Assembly (NCBI RefSeq): GCF_000821085.1
Contig: NZ_CCXR01000001.1
Span: forward strand, 4,051,001-4,115,000
Length of the DNA stretch: 64,000 nucleotides
Source of the DNA: Bacillus sp. B-jedd
Lineage (GTDB): Bacteria > Bacillota > Bacilli > Bacillales > Cytobacillaceae
Direction of reading: 5' to 3'
Below are positions 1 through 7,371 of the stretch, in pieces. The stretch's first letter is position 1, and each line of letters begins with the position of its first letter. The notes under the pieces were generated by a model. The model saw only the letters and a program-made list of their open reading frames with translations, did not search any database and was not told the DNA's origin. The position numbers and the translations under genes are program-made.

Positions 1-527
1 CCGCCAATCAGCTTCGGCCTCGTTTTGGCGAGCACAACATTCGCATGGCCGACCGTCCTGCGGCCAACACGGACAGGAACCGCTACTGGCTTCAGATGCA
101 TCCCAATGAGCGTATCACCAATATCGATTCCCGCATCAGCTTTTAAAGACTCAACCACAACCGCTTCGGGCATTTTTTCAAAAGCATACGACGCCATCGC
201 TCCGCCGGCATTCCGGACAGGGATGACCGAAACCTCATCAAGCTTCCTTTCCTCCGCGTCCTTCCTGCCGATGACCAAAGCCCTGTTCAAATGCTCACAA
301 CATTGAAAGGCCAATGCCACACCGGTTCTTCTGCGCAGCCTGTCCAACTGGCGGAAGAGCATCTCGGCCACTTCAGTTGTTCCCGCTGTCCCGATTCTTT
401 CACCGGCCACTTCACTCGTACTGCAGCCAACCACCATCAGCATGCCCGGCTTCAGTTCTGCCGTTTCTATGAACTTGTCCAAAACTTCGCTGAACTCGGT
501 TTCCCACTTGTCAATGTGCTGCTGCAT
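1..527 (-). CDS. ywlG: UPF0340 family protein YwlG (3' end cut by window)
   Basis: Reverse-strand reading gives a ~175-residue protein beginning MQQHIDKWETEFSEVL and containing the family-typical stretches GCSTSEVAGERIGT, FQCCEHLNRALV and VGRRTVGHANVVL. This is the conserved Bacillus YwlG/UPF0340 family, whose biochemical role is not established. The ATG at 527 follows a GGAGGGAG ribosome-binding site. The frame is still open at base 1, and by family length (about 180 residues) only a few C-terminal residues are missing. It lies 37 bp downstream of rpiB on the same strand, as in B. subtilis, so the two are probably cotranscribed. Confidence 0.9.
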   Translation of the reverse strand, partial: MQQHIDKWETEFSEVLDKFIETAELKPGMLMVVGCSTSEVAGERIGTAGTTEVAEMLFRQLDRLRRRTGVALAFQCCEHLNRALVIGRKDAEERKLDEVSVIPVRNAGGAMASYAFEKMPEAVVVESLKADAGIDIGDTLIGMHLKPVAVPVRVGRRTVGHANVVLAKTRPKLIG

Positions 528-564
528 ACGTTCTCCCTCCAGTCCCGCCTTTTTAGATACTGTT

Positions 565-1011
565 CTAAAGATGTTTATCTTCGTAGGCAGTAATTTTTCC
601 GATCCGGTTAGAATGGCGCCCTCCGGAGAATTCAGTTGTCAGCCAGATTTCAGCAATCTCACGTGCAAGGCCCGGGCCAATGACTCGTTCTCCCATCGCG
701 AGCATATTGGAATCATTGTGCTCCCGAGTCGCTTTTGCGCTGAAGGAGTCGTGGACGAGCGCGCAGCGGATTCCCTTTACTTTATTGGCACTGATACTCA
801 TTCCAATGCCAGTTCCGCAAATGAGGATACCTCTGTCAAATTCCCCCGCCGCCACTTTCTCGGCAACAGGCAAAGCATAGTCCGGATAATCGACGGAAGT
901 AGAGCATTCACAGCCGAAATCCTCGTATTCAATATTTAACTCTTCCATCAGGGCTGCTATTTCTTTGCGGATGTTGACCCCGCCGTGGTCGGATGCAAGT
1001 GCGACTTTCAT
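565..1011 (-). CDS. rpiB: Ribose-5-phosphate isomerase B
   Basis: 148 residues, full length for the RpiB/LacAB family. It interconverts ribose-5-phosphate and ribulose-5-phosphate in the cytoplasmic pentose phosphate pathway. Visible landmarks are the N-terminal ASDHGG phosphate-binding motif (D8, H9), the catalytic cysteine C65 in LICGTGIGMSISANK, H98/N99 in REHNDSN, and the C-terminal GGRHSNRIGKI. The ATG is preceded by an AGGAGG site. It sits between ywlE and ywlG with short gaps, as in B. subtilis. Confidence 0.96.
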   Translation of the reverse strand: MKVALASDHGGVNIRKEIAALMEELNIEYEDFGCECSTSVDYPDYALPVAEKVAAGEFDRGILICGTGIGMSISANKVKGIRCALVHDSFSAKATREHNDSNMLAMGERVIGPGLAREIAEIWLTTEFSGGRHSNRIGKITAYEDKHL

Positions 1012-1043
1012 ATTCGTGTCCTCCTAAAATGTTGTCCTATTTA

Positions 1044-1496
1044 TCAGTTTTCCAGCTCAAGCAGCTTTCTGCCAGCCTGGTCAATCAGCCTTTCCAGCTC
1101 AGCAAAGGTCTCCCTGTAAATGTCAACACTGCCTCCGAAAGGGTCGCTGACATCCAGATGACCGTTGTCTCCGGCAAATTCCTTTAATGTATATGTTTTC
1201 CCACTCGCTCTCTCAGGATACTGGCTGAGGATCGCCTTCTTATGGGAAAGGGTCATGGTGAGGATGACAGTCGCCCATTCAACATCTTCTTTTGAAAGAA
1301 GCCTTGATTGATGGGCATGGCCAATCTTGTTTTCATCCATCACCTGAATCGATTGGGGCGATGCCGCAGTCCCGCTCGATGCAAAAACTCCCGCTGATCT
1401 CACTTCCACACCGGGAAGATTCTTGCTTTTCAAAATGGCCTCCGCCATTGGGCTTCTGCAAGTGTTACCTGTACAAACAAACAGAACGCGCTGCAT
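1044..1496 (-). CDS. ywlE: Protein arginine phosphatase YwlE
   Basis: 150 residues of the low-molecular-weight phosphatase family. The P-loop CTGNTCRS holds the nucleophile C8, a second cysteine C13 and R14. T12 in the loop is the residue that, in the characterised YwlE, favours phospho-arginine over phospho-tyrosine. The catalytic acid lies in the C-terminal DPFGGSVDIY. By family it removes phosphate from arginines placed by McsB, opposing the McsB/ClpCP protein-quality-control mark. An AAGGAGGATGGAGC site precedes the ATG. It is 32 bp upstream of rpiB in the same transcriptional direction. Confidence 0.93.
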   Translation of the reverse strand: MQRVLFVCTGNTCRSPMAEAILKSKNLPGVEVRSAGVFASSGTAASPQSIQVMDENKIGHAHQSRLLSKEDVEWATVILTMTLSHKKAILSQYPERASGKTYTLKEFAGDNGHLDVSDPFGGSVDIYRETFAELERLIDQAGRKLLELEN

Positions 1497-1596
1497 GCTC
1501 CATCCTCCTTTCCTTCATTATATAGCTGCCGTCAGCCAATTTCCAACCAGCCAATTTCCAGCCCCAATGTTCCTGCCGGGAATGCTTGCTCAAATT

Positions 1597-1628
1597 AAAA
1601 ACAGCTCCCCTCGGAAGCTGTTTTTCCT
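1597..1628 (-). terminator. Intrinsic terminator of mntP
   Basis: On the minus strand the stem AACAGCT...AGCTGTT is followed by TTTTTAATTT. It lies directly after the mntP stop codon. The T-run is on the minus-strand side, so it should end the mntP transcript ahead of ywlE. Confidence 0.8.
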
Positions 1629-1630
1629 CC

Positions 1631-2185
1631 TCATAATGGCAAAAGCAATTTCAGTCCAAAAGCCAGGAGGATGATTCCTCCGAGCGATTCGCTATAGGAA
1701 CCTAGCCAGCCCTGGACTTTTCTGCCGGCCAACAGTCCCGTCCATGTTAAAATCGTCGCGGCAATCCCGAAGCAAATAATGGCCGCGAGCGTCCGCGCCC
1801 CATAAATACCCAAGGTGAGCCCCACCGAAAAGCTATCAAGGCTGACACTAAGGGCAAAGAACATTAACCCGAACCCTATGGGTGTTATGATACTTTCATG
1901 CTCTTTCCTCATTCCCGCCCAAATCATTTGGAGTCCGAGCAAAATAAGTAACAGACCGCCAATCAGCGAGGCGAAAGAACCGAACTGCTCCGAAAGGAAC
2001 TTTCCCGCAATCATCCCGGCGAGGGGCATCCAAACATGGAAAATCCCGATTGTCAGCCCAATTTTAAATATTTGCCTCAGCCTCAGCCTGTACATCCCCA
2101 TCCCAAGTCCAACCGAAAATGCATCCATTCCAAGAGCGAACGCCATCAAAAGCAGCGTCGCCAATTCTCCCGCCAGTGTCGACAT
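1631..2185 (-). CDS. mntP: Manganese efflux pump MntP
   Basis: 184 residues from the ATG at 2185, giving [26 protein letters not shown]. The protein has six hydrophobic segments arranged as two three-helix repeats, each carrying the family signature with conserved aspartates: [14 protein letters not shown] in the first half and [12 protein letters not shown] in the second. It exports Mn2+ across the cytoplasmic membrane. The open frame continues 35 codons upstream to 2290, but homologues start at MS-x-L, so the shorter start is preferred; a G-rich stretch lies about 12 nt upstream of it. No yybP-ykoY-type riboswitch was recognised in the 120 bp upstream. Confidence 0.9.
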   Translation of the reverse strand: MSTLAGELATLLLMAFALGMDAFSVGLGMGMYRLRLRQIFKIGLTIGIFHVWMPLAGMIAGKFLSEQFGSFASLIGGLLLILLGLQMIWAGMRKEHESIITPIGFGLMFFALSVSLDSFSVGLTLGIYGARTLAAIICFGIAATILTWTGLLAGRKVQGWLGSYSESLGGIILLAFGLKLLLPL

Positions 2186-2304
2186 TAATGACCAGCCCCC
2201 CGGACATGCTAGTTCATCATATGCACGTCCAAGGCCATTTAGAAGATTGGGTGCTTCAAAAAATGGCTTTGGCCACTTCCGTTTCACCAATTATGCAGTC
2301 TATG

Positions 2305-3351
2305 TCACCCTTCGATAATCTTATTGCCCGCCGCTTTCCTCAGCCTATTCATGATGGCATGGCCAACGCCTTCCTCAGGAAACATTTCGCTGAGGATCAA
2401 ATCTAGTTGTCCTTCATTAAACTGCCGCAGCGTATCGTAAAGGGAAGCAGCCACTGTATCAAGCCTCTCCCTTTTTCCACAAGCGAGCACCAAATCAGCC
2501 TCATATAGCGGAGCAGATTCTTCGGTCGCCAGGATTCCGACCCGTTTTCCTTCACCGCGGTATATGTCCGCGAGCCTTTTCATATCGCCAACTCCGCCAG
2601 CAACCAAATAAAGAGGAGCTTCGGGGGCATAATGCCTATACTTCATACCAGGGGCTTTCGGCTTGGCATCCGCACCAGCTAAGGCAGGGTCGACCTCCAC
2701 CCTTCCAATGACCTCTTCAAGCTGTTCCCTTGTAATTCCGCCCGGCCTTAGAATAACCGGAATCGGACTTGTACAGTCGAGGACGGTTGATTCAACACCG
2801 ACCCCAGTCGGACCGCCATCAACGATTCCGGCAATTTTCCCATTCAAGTCTGCAGCTACATGCACGGCAGAAGTCGGGGATGGTTTACCGGAACTATTTG
2901 CGCTAGGCGCAGCAATTGGAAGGCCGCATTCCTTCAGAAGCGCGAGTGCGACGGGATGGTCCGGCATTCTCACGCCTACGGTACTGAGCCCGGCTGTCGC
3001 TTTTTCCGAAAGAGCCTGTTCTTTTTTTTGCAATATAAGTGTTAAAGGTCCAGGCCAGAAGGCGTCCATTAAACGGATTGCCACTGCAGGAACCGTTTCA
3101 ATGAAGCTGTCCATCTGTTTCCTGCCCGCAATATGAATAATCAGAGGGTTATCGGAAGGCCTGCCTTTCGCGCTGAATATTTTTTCAACCGCTTTGTCGT
3201 TCCCCGCATTCCCGCCAAGGCCATATACAGTTTCAGTTGGAAAAGCCACTACTTCATTTTGAGCCAGCAAATCTGCTGCCTGTTTAATCTGTGGATTATT
3301 TTTTAACTTTTCCACAATGTTATCCACTTTCCAGACAATCGTTTCTATCAT
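2305..3351 (-). CDS. ywlC: Threonylcarbamoyl-AMP synthase (Sua5/YwlC)
   Basis: 348 residues from ATG 3351. It makes threonylcarbamoyl-AMP from threonine, bicarbonate and ATP, the first step of tRNA t6A37 synthesis. The N-terminal YrdC domain has FPTETVYGLG, KGRPSDNPL and SANSSGKPSPTSA. The linker KAPGMKYRHYAPEAPLYLV leads into the C-terminal Sua5 domain, so this is the long Sua5 form. A GTG three codons earlier (3360) is possible, but AGGTG spaces better to the ATG. A DnaA-box cluster lies just upstream (3449-3519), and a weak -10-like TATACT lies between the cluster and the gene. Confidence 0.94.
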   Translation of the reverse strand: MIETIVWKVDNIVEKLKNNPQIKQAADLLAQNEVVAFPTETVYGLGGNAGNDKAVEKIFSAKGRPSDNPLIIHIAGRKQMDSFIETVPAVAIRLMDAFWPGPLTLILQKKEQALSEKATAGLSTVGVRMPDHPVALALLKECGLPIAAPSANSSGKPSPTSAVHVAADLNGKIAGIVDGGPTGVGVESTVLDCTSPIPVILRPGGITREQLEEVIGRVEVDPALAGADAKPKAPGMKYRHYAPEAPLYLVAGGVGDMKRLADIYRGEGKRVGILATEESAPLYEADLVLACGKRERLDTVAASLYDTLRQFNEGQLDLILSEMFPEEGVGHAIMNRLRKAAGNKIIEG

Positions 3352-3448
3352 TTTATTCACCTATATCTCTTTCCCTGCCCTTACTTAAAATACGAGGCTC
3401 CAGCAGAGTTTTGTTGTTATTTTCTTTTTGAAAGTATAAAAGAACGCC

Positions 3449-3519
3449 TGTGGAAACACAAGGCATTATCCACAAATTGTGGATAATCCTATTTGAATGG
3501 TGGATAACTTTGTGGATAT
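3449..3519. promoter_or_regulatory. DnaA-box cluster upstream of ywlC
   Basis: Within about 70 bp there are two perfect DnaA boxes in opposite orientation, TTATCCACA at 3466-3474 and its complement TGTGGATAA at 3478-3486. Two one-mismatch boxes follow, GGTGGATAA at 3499-3507 and TGTGGATAT at 3511-3519. A weaker TGTGGAAAC sits at 3449-3457. In B. subtilis the region by ywlC is one of the few chromosomal DnaA-binding clusters outside oriC, as I recall the literature. There is no dnaA/dnaN or AT-rich unwinding region here, so this is not read as an origin. Confidence 0.85.
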
Positions 3520-3528
3520 ACTCGGATT

Positions 3529-3972
3529 TTAAGTTAAAAATCTTAAAAAGATTGAATCGTTTACATTCAAAATGTTCAAAACATGCGGAGAGTTAAAAAA
3601 TTCAGGTGGCAGTTGGTTCCTTACAATCATACTAAACCCCGCCATTTCAAAAAATGGTATGGCGCTTCGCTTGTTTGTCGCCAAATAAAGAGCGCGCATG
3701 CCAGTATTATTTGCAAGAATAATCATTTGCTTCAACATGGCAAGGAGTGTTTGTTCGGTCATTCCAGGTGAAATGGCAAGCGACCGCAAGAGCCCCGAAT
3801 CCCCATATTGTTCAATGCCGATGCTCGCCTGAATGTCGCCGTCCTTTTCGGCCAACAGGAACAAGCCAGCCGATTCTTCCGTTATCCCCGCTGTTCCTAG
3901 ACCGGCTTTTTCAAGAAAAACGATCACCCTTGCAAAATCAGACTTTTCCGCTTTTCTCATCATCAACTCCAT
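3529..3972 (-). CDS. ywlB: GNAT-family N-acetyltransferase, YwlB-like
   Basis: 147 residues from ATG 3972, which follows TTGGAG at good spacing; a GTG three codons upstream also exists. The protein shows the GNAT layout: an N-terminal RKAEKSDFARVIVFLEKAGLG, a central LLRSLAISPGMTE at the acetyl-CoA binding strand-helix position, and the C-terminal ALYLATNKRSAIPFFEMAGF typical of small acetyltransferases. The R/Q-x-x-G-x-G/A loop is poorly kept, so cofactor binding may be altered. Its place beside ywlC matches B. subtilis ywlB. The substrate is unknown. The DnaA boxes begin 10 bp beyond its stop codon. Confidence 0.7.
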   Translation of the reverse strand: MELMMRKAEKSDFARVIVFLEKAGLGTAGITEESAGLFLLAEKDGDIQASIGIEQYGDSGLLRSLAISPGMTEQTLLAMLKQMIILANNTGMRALYLATNKRSAIPFFEMAGFSMIVRNQLPPEFFNSPHVLNILNVNDSIFLRFLT

Positions 3973-4047
3973 CTTCCCCACTCCAATTCTATTAATCTAC
4001 TCTATGAGTATGAGGGAAGAGGAAAAAATAGAACGATGAACTATACG

Positions 4048-4074
4048 AAAAAGGCGCCTGAATCATCAGGCGCC
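4048..4074 (-). terminator. Terminator of the KGG-repeat stress gene
   Basis: Perfect 9-bp stem GGCGCCTGA/TCAGGCGCC (4053-4061 and 4066-4074) with a 4-nt loop, followed on the minus strand by TTTTTCG. Confidence 0.9.
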
Positions 4075-4095
4075 CCGCTGTGCTATGCACAAATC

Positions 4096-4494
4096 TTATT
4101 TGTTGTTATCCTTATCCCAGCGAGCCTTGCCGCCTTTTTCACCAATTTCTTCATAGAAGCCGCGGTCATGGTTTTCACTGGTTGCTTCGCCGCCTTTACG
4201 GCCAATTTCCTGGTAGAATTCCTTGCCATGTGAATCAGCTGTCGCTTCTCCACCCTTTTTACCGATTTCCTGGTAGAAATCCTTGTCGTGGGATTCAGCT
4301 GTTGCTTCCCCACCCTTTTTACCGATTTCCTGGTAGAAATCCTTGTCATGGGAATCAGCTGTTGCTTCGCCGCCTTTTCGGCCGATTTCCTGATAGAAAT
4401 CCTTGTCGTGTTTTTTGCTAGTAGCTTCTCCACCCATGCGTCCTGCTTCTTCTCGAGACATCTTTCCGTTGTTGTTGTTATTATTTCTAGCCAT
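4096..4494 (-). CDS. GsiB-like stress protein with KGG repeats
   Basis: 132 residues from ATG 4494 (site GAAGGAG). After a short asparagine-rich start there are about five copies of a ~20-residue unit of the type FYQEIGKKGGEATADSHDKD. This is the hydrophilic KGG (stress-induced bacterial acidophilic) repeat found in B. subtilis GsiB and plant LEA-like proteins. Members are thought to protect cells under water or acid stress; the molecular action is not settled. At DNA level the central units are nearly identical 60-bp repeats (4201-4380), a sign of recent tandem duplication. A sigma-B-like promoter lies at 4546-4570. It is inserted between ywlB and spoIIR. Confidence 0.88.
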   Translation of the reverse strand: MARNNNNNNGKMSREEAGRMGGEATSKKHDKDFYQEIGRKGGEATADSHDKDFYQEIGKKGGEATAESHDKDFYQEIGKKGGEATADSHGKEFYQEIGRKGGEATSENHDRGFYEEIGEKGGKARWDKDNNK

Positions 4495-4545
4495 CGTAAG
4501 ATCACTCCTTCGAAGATTTTGTGTTGCGTGTTGCACACCTCTCTT

Positions 4546-4570
4546 TTATCCGCTTCTTCTCTTAAAAAAC
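4546..4570 (-). promoter_or_regulatory. Sigma-B-like promoter of the KGG stress gene
   Basis: On the minus strand GTTTTT, 13 nt, then GGATAA, close to the sigma-B consensus GTTTAA-N12-15-GGGTAT. It lies about 50 bp upstream of the ATG. gsiB of B. subtilis is a sigma-B gene, so the match is expected by family. The assignment rests on sequence alone. Confidence 0.55.
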
Positions 4571-4694
4571 ATTTAAACCACGTTTGTTACGCACTTGTTA
4601 TGAAGGTGTAAAAATGCAGGAATTAATATCCTCGGTTGGTATTAAGTATTCTGGAGAATTCCGTTTAATCTTCATAATTACTATCTTTTAATAA

Positions 4695-4719
4695 TAAAAA
4701 AGCCTGCAAGCAGGCTTTA
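4695..4719 (-). terminator. Terminator overlapping the spoIIR stop codon
   Basis: Stem AAAGCCTGC/GCAGGCTTT with a minus-strand T-run TTTTTTATTATT. The stem begins within the spoIIR stop codon. Confidence 0.85.
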
Positions 4720-5577
4720 CTCCATTAGCTTATTCCATAACTCCACTACAAAAAACTTTACTTTGACAGGTTGTTCATCCTGCCCAACATAAACTTTCTC
4801 AGAATAATAATTTCCCGAATTTTCTTCTTCTGTGAGTTTTGTCCTTGGAAGTTCGTTCTTTTGGGCTGCATTCTCTTGTTGCCCCCTACTCTTTTCGACC
4901 TTCTCCTCTATCTCATCTTCGTCCTTGCCGGCTTCTTTATCGGTAATTTTGGTTGGTTCCCCAGATTCTTTTTGTTCTATCTTCTTTCCCGATTCGTCGT
5001 TCGTCTCTCCGGATTTTTCTTTTTCTTCACCTGCTGCGCTTTGGTCAGCATCTTCAAACCCTTGTGACCTGACAGCTGTTCCGCTGGAGAAGTCCAGAAA
5101 GCAGAGCGGCGGGAACAACACGCACCACCAATTGGCTCCTTTCCCTTCGCCAAGTGTAATGAGAATGGCCTCATATTCCCCTGCAGGATATAGATATTGG
5201 CCATAAAGCTTTGTCGGAAATTTCACTTTGCCGAATTCTGCTTTCGCTTGTTGCGAGGTGCCGCTTTCCTCTATAACTTTTCTTGCTTCCGCTTCAATTT
5301 CCGGCAAATGGCTTTGAATCACTGTTCTCGCTTCGTCGAGGTCAGTCAGCTCTGCGACCCACTCGGTGATCCTTTTATTAACCGCATCGCGGACTTTCCG
5401 TTTTATTACCTGGTCCGCCTCCCGGTCACTATTTGCGAGAATCCTTAAGCGGATCGCTTCCCCGGGAATCACGACTTCCTCATTCCCCGCCGCTTTCGTC
5501 TGTGGCGCATATAGATTCGCGATTGTCGCGATTGATAACACTACAAGGTAAAGCCAAACCAATGTTTTATTTTTCAT
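4717..5577 (-). CDS. spoIIR: Stage II sporulation protein R
   Basis: 286 residues from ATG 5577. The forespore-made, secreted SpoIIR signals to SpoIIGA in the mother cell to process pro-sigma-E. The N-terminus KNKTLVWLYLVVLSIATIANL is a signal/anchor segment. The conserved domain follows, with IRLRILANSDREADQVIKRKVRDAV and the GKGANWWCVLFPPLCFLDF motif. Between this motif and the conserved end VKVKFFVVELWNKL lies a ~110-residue acidic, lysine/glutamate-rich segment not present at this length in the 224-residue B. subtilis protein. An ATG four codons upstream (5589) is possible. A long 52-bp-period repeat array lies upstream. Confidence 0.93.
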   Translation of the reverse strand: MKNKTLVWLYLVVLSIATIANLYAPQTKAAGNEEVVIPGEAIRLRILANSDREADQVIKRKVRDAVNKRITEWVAELTDLDEARTVIQSHLPEIEAEARKVIEESGTSQQAKAEFGKVKFPTKLYGQYLYPAGEYEAILITLGEGKGANWWCVLFPPLCFLDFSSGTAVRSQGFEDADQSAAGEEKEKSGETNDESGKKIEQKESGEPTKITDKEAGKDEDEIEEKVEKSRGQQENAAQKNELPRTKLTEEENSGNYYSEKVYVGQDEQPVKVKFFVVELWNKLME

Positions 5578-5694
5578 TTCCCCCACCATCCCTTCACTAT
5601 CAGCAGTCTGGCCAAATTCGAAGATTCGTAAACTAGCATTTTGGCCCTTTTGCAAAAATGGGGTGTAAAGGGCGTGAGAATTTTTGCTAAGGGG

Positions 5695-6410
5695 TTGGGA
5701 CATCGGTAGAAGGTTTGGGAGCTGGACTGTTCCAAGTTGTAGCTGCTTGGGACAAGTGATTACTGTTGTGGTGAATCACTGTCCCAACATGAGCCAGCTT
5801 GGGACAGGTTGAAGCTTGGAGACCCGTTTGCTGTCCCAATCTTGTTTACCTTGGGACAGCCAAAGGCTGATTTGGTGAATCACTGTCCCAACATTGATCA
5901 GCTTGGGAAAGTTGAAGCTTTTAGCTCCGTTCGTTGTCCCAACCTTGCTTACCTTGGGACAGCTGACGGCTGTTTTGGTGAATCACTGTCCCAACATTGA
6001 TCAGCTTGGGACAAGTTGAAGCTTTTAGCTCCGTTCGTTGTCCCAACCTTGCTTACCTTGGGACAGCTGACGGCTGTTTTGGTGAATCACTGTCCCAACA
6101 TTGATCAGCTTGGGACAAGTTGAAGCTTGGAGACCCGTTCACTGTCCCAACCTTGCTTACCTTGGGACAGCTGACGGCTGTTTTGGTGAATCACTGTCCC
6201 AACATTAATCAGCTTGGGACAAGTTGAAGCTTTTAGCTCCGTTCGTTGTCCCAACATTGCTTACCTTGGGACAGCTGACGGCTGTTTTGGTGAATCACTG
6301 TCCCAACATTGATCAGCTTGGGACAGGTTGAAGCTTGGAGACCCGTTCCCTGTCCCAACTTGAAGCAGCTTGGGACAGTAAGAGGTTAAACTCCTCTCTT
6401 CTTGTCCCAA
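5695..6410. repeat. 52-bp-phased inverted-repeat array 1 (TGTCCCAA/TTGGGACA)
   Basis: The octamer TTGGGACA (or a one- or two-base variant) starts at 5695, 5747, 5799, 5851, 5903, 5954, 6006, 6058, 6110, 6162, 6214, 6266, 6318 and 6370: 14 copies, each 52 bp from the last except one 51-bp step. Most are paired with an upstream complement TGTCCCAA about 19 bp away, giving a 27-bp hairpin or dyad with an 11-bp centre. The sequence between motifs alternates between two types, so the full repeat is 104 bp (2 x 52). The array fills the gap between spoIIR and the stress gene at 6460. I see no credible gene in it; short open frames here are produced by the repeat. Confidence 0.92.
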
Positions 6411-6423
6411 GCAGACACAACAA

Positions 6424-6444
6424 AAAACCCGGCATCCGCCGGGT
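6424..6444 (-). terminator. Terminator after the 6460 stress gene
   Basis: Stem ACCCGGC/GCCGGGT (6427-6433, 6438-6444) with the minus-strand T-run TTTTTTG. Confidence 0.9.
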
Positions 6445-6459
6445 AATAATAGAGTAGTT

Positions 6460-6777
6460 TTAAATTGGCAAGGCATCCTGGCCTGCTTCCTTCTCAGAAA
6501 CGAGCACATATTTTCCGTCATTTAAAATTAAATCCTTCAAAGCGGTCAAATGGCGCTGGTTATCCTCTTCCCGGGTTACGTATCCAAGGATCATTTCCCA
6601 GAGCATTTCACTGTCGGTTACCTGGATGACCGGGATATTTTCAATTGCCGCTGTATTGGCATCTTCTTTTGTAATGAGGGTTATATCCTCAGCCTCGCAG
6701 CCCTCATTTTTCAGGAATGCAATCGCGCGCTCCAGCTCGTGAATACAATCGTAGATGCCGATCACCGCATGATCCAT
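6460..6777 (-). CDS. Small general-stress-type protein (YflT/17M-like domain)
   Basis: 105 residues starting MDHAVIGIYDCIHELERAIAFLKNEG, resembling the ~100-residue heat/general stress domain of YflT and general stress protein 17M. That fold begins with a short strand, then a helix holding a 'GY/GC..EDITLITK' turn. No catalytic residues are evident and the function is unknown. AGGGGGA precedes the ATG. A sigma-B-like promoter lies at 6817-6842 and a terminator follows, so it looks like a one-gene stress unit. A second family member is at 57014. Family assignment is moderate, made by pattern rather than alignment. Confidence 0.65.
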   Translation of the reverse strand: MDHAVIGIYDCIHELERAIAFLKNEGCEAEDITLITKEDANTAAIENIPVIQVTDSEMLWEMILGYVTREEDNQRHLTALKDLILNDGKYVLVSEKEAGQDALPI

Positions 6778-6816
6778 GATGTTTTCCCCCTGTGATTATA
6801 GTGCCGACTGGATTAT

Positions 6817-6842
6817 ATACCCGGCTTCTGATGGGGTTAAAA
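6817..6842 (-). promoter_or_regulatory. Sigma-B-like promoter of the 6460 stress gene
   Basis: Minus strand TTTTAA, 14 nt, GGGTAT. The -10 is a perfect sigma-B element and the -35 has one mismatch to GTTTAA. It lies about 40-65 bp upstream of the ATG. Confidence 0.6.
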
Positions 6843-6850
6843 ATATTTTT

Positions 6851-7348
6851 TTAAATTAATTTAAACATATAGTATTCGTCTACATAACGCCCATCTATTT
6901 TCAATGAATGGTGCTTCGTTCCTTCAATGCTAAAGCCCATTTTTTCATAAAGCGCAATCGCGGCTTTATTATGCGCCATGACCGTGAGTTCCAGCCGGTG
7001 GATGCCGGCTTTAGGCGCCCAGTCTTCAAGGCTTTCAAAAAGCTTCGTTCCGACTCCCGTCCCTCTGTGGAATTCCGCTATTCCCGCAACAAGATAGGCA
7101 CAGTGCCTTTTTCGAGGCGCACCTCCTCCAACTGCAATCAGGTAGCCTATCAGCTCATCAGCCTTTTCCGCGACAAAAAGGGCGGAAGTTTCGTCAGCGG
7201 CAAACCGCCCGACCATTTCTTCCCCTTGCCCGGAAGTCATTTTCCTTTCCCCGGCGCCAAACATCATAAAGCCCGAAGTCGCTTCCACATGCTTGATCAG
7301 TTCCGCAAGCTTTGCACCGTCCTCCGGTATCGCCTTTCGCACTACCAT
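6851..7348 (-). CDS. GNAT-family N-acetyltransferase
   Basis: 165 residues. Motif A of the GNAT fold is clear: AGIAEFHRGTGVGTKLFESL, holding the R/H-G-x-G-x-G pyrophosphate-binding loop. It is followed by LELTVMAHNKAAIALYEKMGF, the usual motif B region. The substrate cannot be told; the length and the FSIEGTKHHSLKIDGRYVDEYYM tail resemble RimI/YhbS-like small-molecule or protein acetyltransferases. It is 23 bp downstream of prmC on the same strand and probably cotranscribed with prfA-prmC. Confidence 0.85.
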   Translation of the reverse strand: MVVRKAIPEDGAKLAELIKHVEATSGFMMFGAGERKMTSGQGEEMVGRFAADETSALFVAEKADELIGYLIAVGGGAPRKRHCAYLVAGIAEFHRGTGVGTKLFESLEDWAPKAGIHRLELTVMAHNKAAIALYEKMGFSIEGTKHHSLKIDGRYVDEYYMFKLI

Positions 7349-7371
7349 GGCAAATTCCCCTCCTGATTCCC

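Noticed and set aside
3449..3519. Replication origin
   Set aside because: DnaA boxes are present, but there is no dnaA/dnaN, AT-rich unwinding element or rpmH-gyrB context. A DnaA titration cluster fits better.
5695..6410. CRISPR array suspected from regular repeats (also for 19075, 26987 and 37109 arrays)
   Set aside because: The filler between motifs is itself repeated, there are no unique spacers, the motifs are 8-12 bp, and no cas gene is present.
5809..6521. Short open frames inside the arrays (for example 5809-6000 +, 6261-6521 -, 19097-19327 -, 19336-19560 +)
   Set aside because: Their codons are copies of the repeat unit, they lack ribosome-binding sites and resemble no family.
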